Shown here piece after piece: positions 44,675 to 45,478 of a stretch of 45,478 nucleotides of DNA. Under the pieces are notes generated by a model. That model was given only the letters and a program-made list of their open reading frames with translations, had not been told where the DNA came from and made no database searches. The stretch covers positions 1-45,478 of the forward strand of contig SZPB01000008.1 of the NCBI GenBank assembly GCA_030263535.1, in the 5' to 3' direction. Numbering within the stretch: position 1 is the stretch's first letter; each line of letters opens with the position of its first letter. This stretch comes from Cytophagia bacterium CHB2. Lineage in GTDB: Bacteria; Zhuqueibacterota; Zhuqueibacteria; Zhuqueibacterales; Zhuqueibacteraceae. A program made the translations under genes and the position numbers.

Positions 44675-45478
44675 TTATTTCGCCGGACTGCCGGTCACAA
44701 TCGAGTCCGCAACGAAATTTTCGAGTAGGTGAAAGTTTTTTTCGATTTTGATATTGGCGGCCAATTCTGCCAGCAGGCTGCGATAGCGTTCTTCCTGCTT
44801 TTGCGCTTTGAGCTTGGCTGCGATCTCGTCGCGCACGAGGCGAAGCGGGCGAATGCTTTCGGGCCGAAAACGTTCAACAACGAAAAACAAATGATAATCG
44901 TCTTCAAACGCGATGGGTGAGCTGATTGCGCCCGGCCGCAGCCGGAGAATCTCTTTCGCGGCTTCAGGCACTTCCGATTCCGGATAATAAATTTCCCAGG
45001 GGATCGTTTCGCCTTGCGCTTGTGCGCGTTCCTGGGCCAGGCGGCTGAACGCGGAATTGCCAGCAAGCGCGCGCCGCAGCGAGTCTGCTGATTGCAGATT
45101 TGAGGTGACAAGGTGCCACACGAGAATTTCGGCTTCCGCGCGCTTGTAACTCTCGTTGTTATCATTATAAAATTTTTGAATCTCGCCGTCGCTCACCTGC
45201 CAATCACGGCTGTTCAACTCCTTCTCCACCAGAGCGTCGCCCAACAGCTCGACTTCCACGCGCTTCAACCGCCATTGCAATTCAGCTTGCTTATCAAGCC
45301 CGCGGCGCTTGGCTTCTTGATACAATAATTGATGGTTTGCCCAGCGCATGGCATGGCTTTGCAATTGTTCGCCGCTGAGGTTGCGACGCACCGAGGGCGG
45401 AATCTCAGAGACGAGTTGCTGCAAGGTCAACGCCTCATCTCCGACGCGCACAATGACATCATCGCCGGCAACGGAAGA
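44675..45478 (-). CDS. PpiC/SurA-like peptidyl-prolyl isomerase (5' partial)
   Basis: The frame stays open to the window end, so the start is outside; the GTG at 45451 is only the first internal candidate. Visible are QLVSEIPPSVRRNLSGEQLQ, a SurA_N-like helical region, and a parvulin domain EAEILVWHLVTSNLQSADSLR then FFVVERFRPESIRPLRLV. The domain is divergent (no GGDLGWF motif), so it may be a chaperone without isomerase activity. Same strand and 11-base gap to the SurA-like gene imply an operon. Confidence 0.8.
   Translation of the reverse strand, partial: SSVAGDDVIVRVGDEALTLQQLVSEIPPSVRRNLSGEQLQSHAMRWANHQLLYQEAKRRGLDKQAELQWRLKRVEVELLGDALVEKELNSRDWQVSDGEIQKFYNDNNESYKRAEAEILVWHLVTSNLQSADSLRRALAGNSAFSRLAQERAQAQGETIPWEIYYPESEVPEAAKEILRLRPGAISSPIAFEDDYHLFFVVERFRPESIRPLRLVRDEIAAKLKAQKQEERYRSLLAELAANIKIEKNFHLLENFVADSIVTGSPAK

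Noticed and set aside
1-45478. tRNA, rRNA, CRISPR or complete transposase genes
   Set aside because: None found: no cloverleaf with GGTTCGAATCC-type arm, no spaced direct repeats, no transposase motifs.

Overview
The window reads as chromosomal DNA of an uncultured Gram-negative (diderm) bacterium. The outer-membrane evidence is LptD, LptF and LptG, an outer-membrane beta-barrel protein, two SurA/PpiC periplasmic chaperones and several signal-peptide proteins. An exported protein with a FlgD-Ig/type IX-like C-terminal tail, the DUF4175 and DUF4159 surface-type genes, the 'asparagine synthetase B-like' exported family and an unusual FtsZ together suggest the FCB superphylum (for example candidate phylum KSB1 or Calditrichota relatives). 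That placement is inference; no rRNA or other taxonomic marker is present.

Layout. 1-3210: a 5'-truncated gene in which a leucine/glutamate-type amino-acid dehydrogenase is fused to a valyl-tRNA-synthetase-like module that has lost its catalytic motifs. 3495-5168: accessory stretch (lipoprotein, AbiEii-like nucleotidyltransferase). 5178-9282: rarA and lptD, overlapping. 9410-10964: AT-rich BstYI-type restriction-modification locus whose endonuclease is frameshifted. 11164-12778: parA-parB. 13138-17186 (minus): a thioredoxin-like exported protein, lptF, lptG. 17338-22848 (plus): M14 carboxypeptidase, a tetratricopeptide-like protein, and a secreted protein with a sorting-type tail. 23182-25383 (minus): FtsZ with a long linker and an extra helical domain. 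25557-28060 (plus): periplasmic coiled-coil protein and outer-membrane barrel. 28622-33330 (minus): ftsX, ftsE, a methyltransferase and pdxA as a tightly overlapping operon, then an exported asparagine-synthetase-B-like protein. 33480-34210 (plus): VapBC-like module. 34220-45478 (minus): TPR protein, small stress/toxin-type genes, DUF4175, a second PIN toxin-antitoxin pair, nucleotidyltransferase module, DUF4159 and two SurA-like genes, the last truncated by the window end.

Functional themes are envelope biogenesis (LptD/F/G, SurA), chromosome partition and division (ParAB, FtsZ, FtsEX, RarA), secretion/surface proteins, and small mobile defence or stress modules inserted between them. Intergenic DNA is rich in short palindromic repeats of at least four kinds, one of which forms the in-frame linker of the first gene. 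The best candidates for new biology are the dehydrogenase-pseudo-ValRS fusion and the FtsZ carrying an HPt-like domain whose phospho-accepting histidine is replaced by glutamate. No tRNA, rRNA or CRISPR array was seen.
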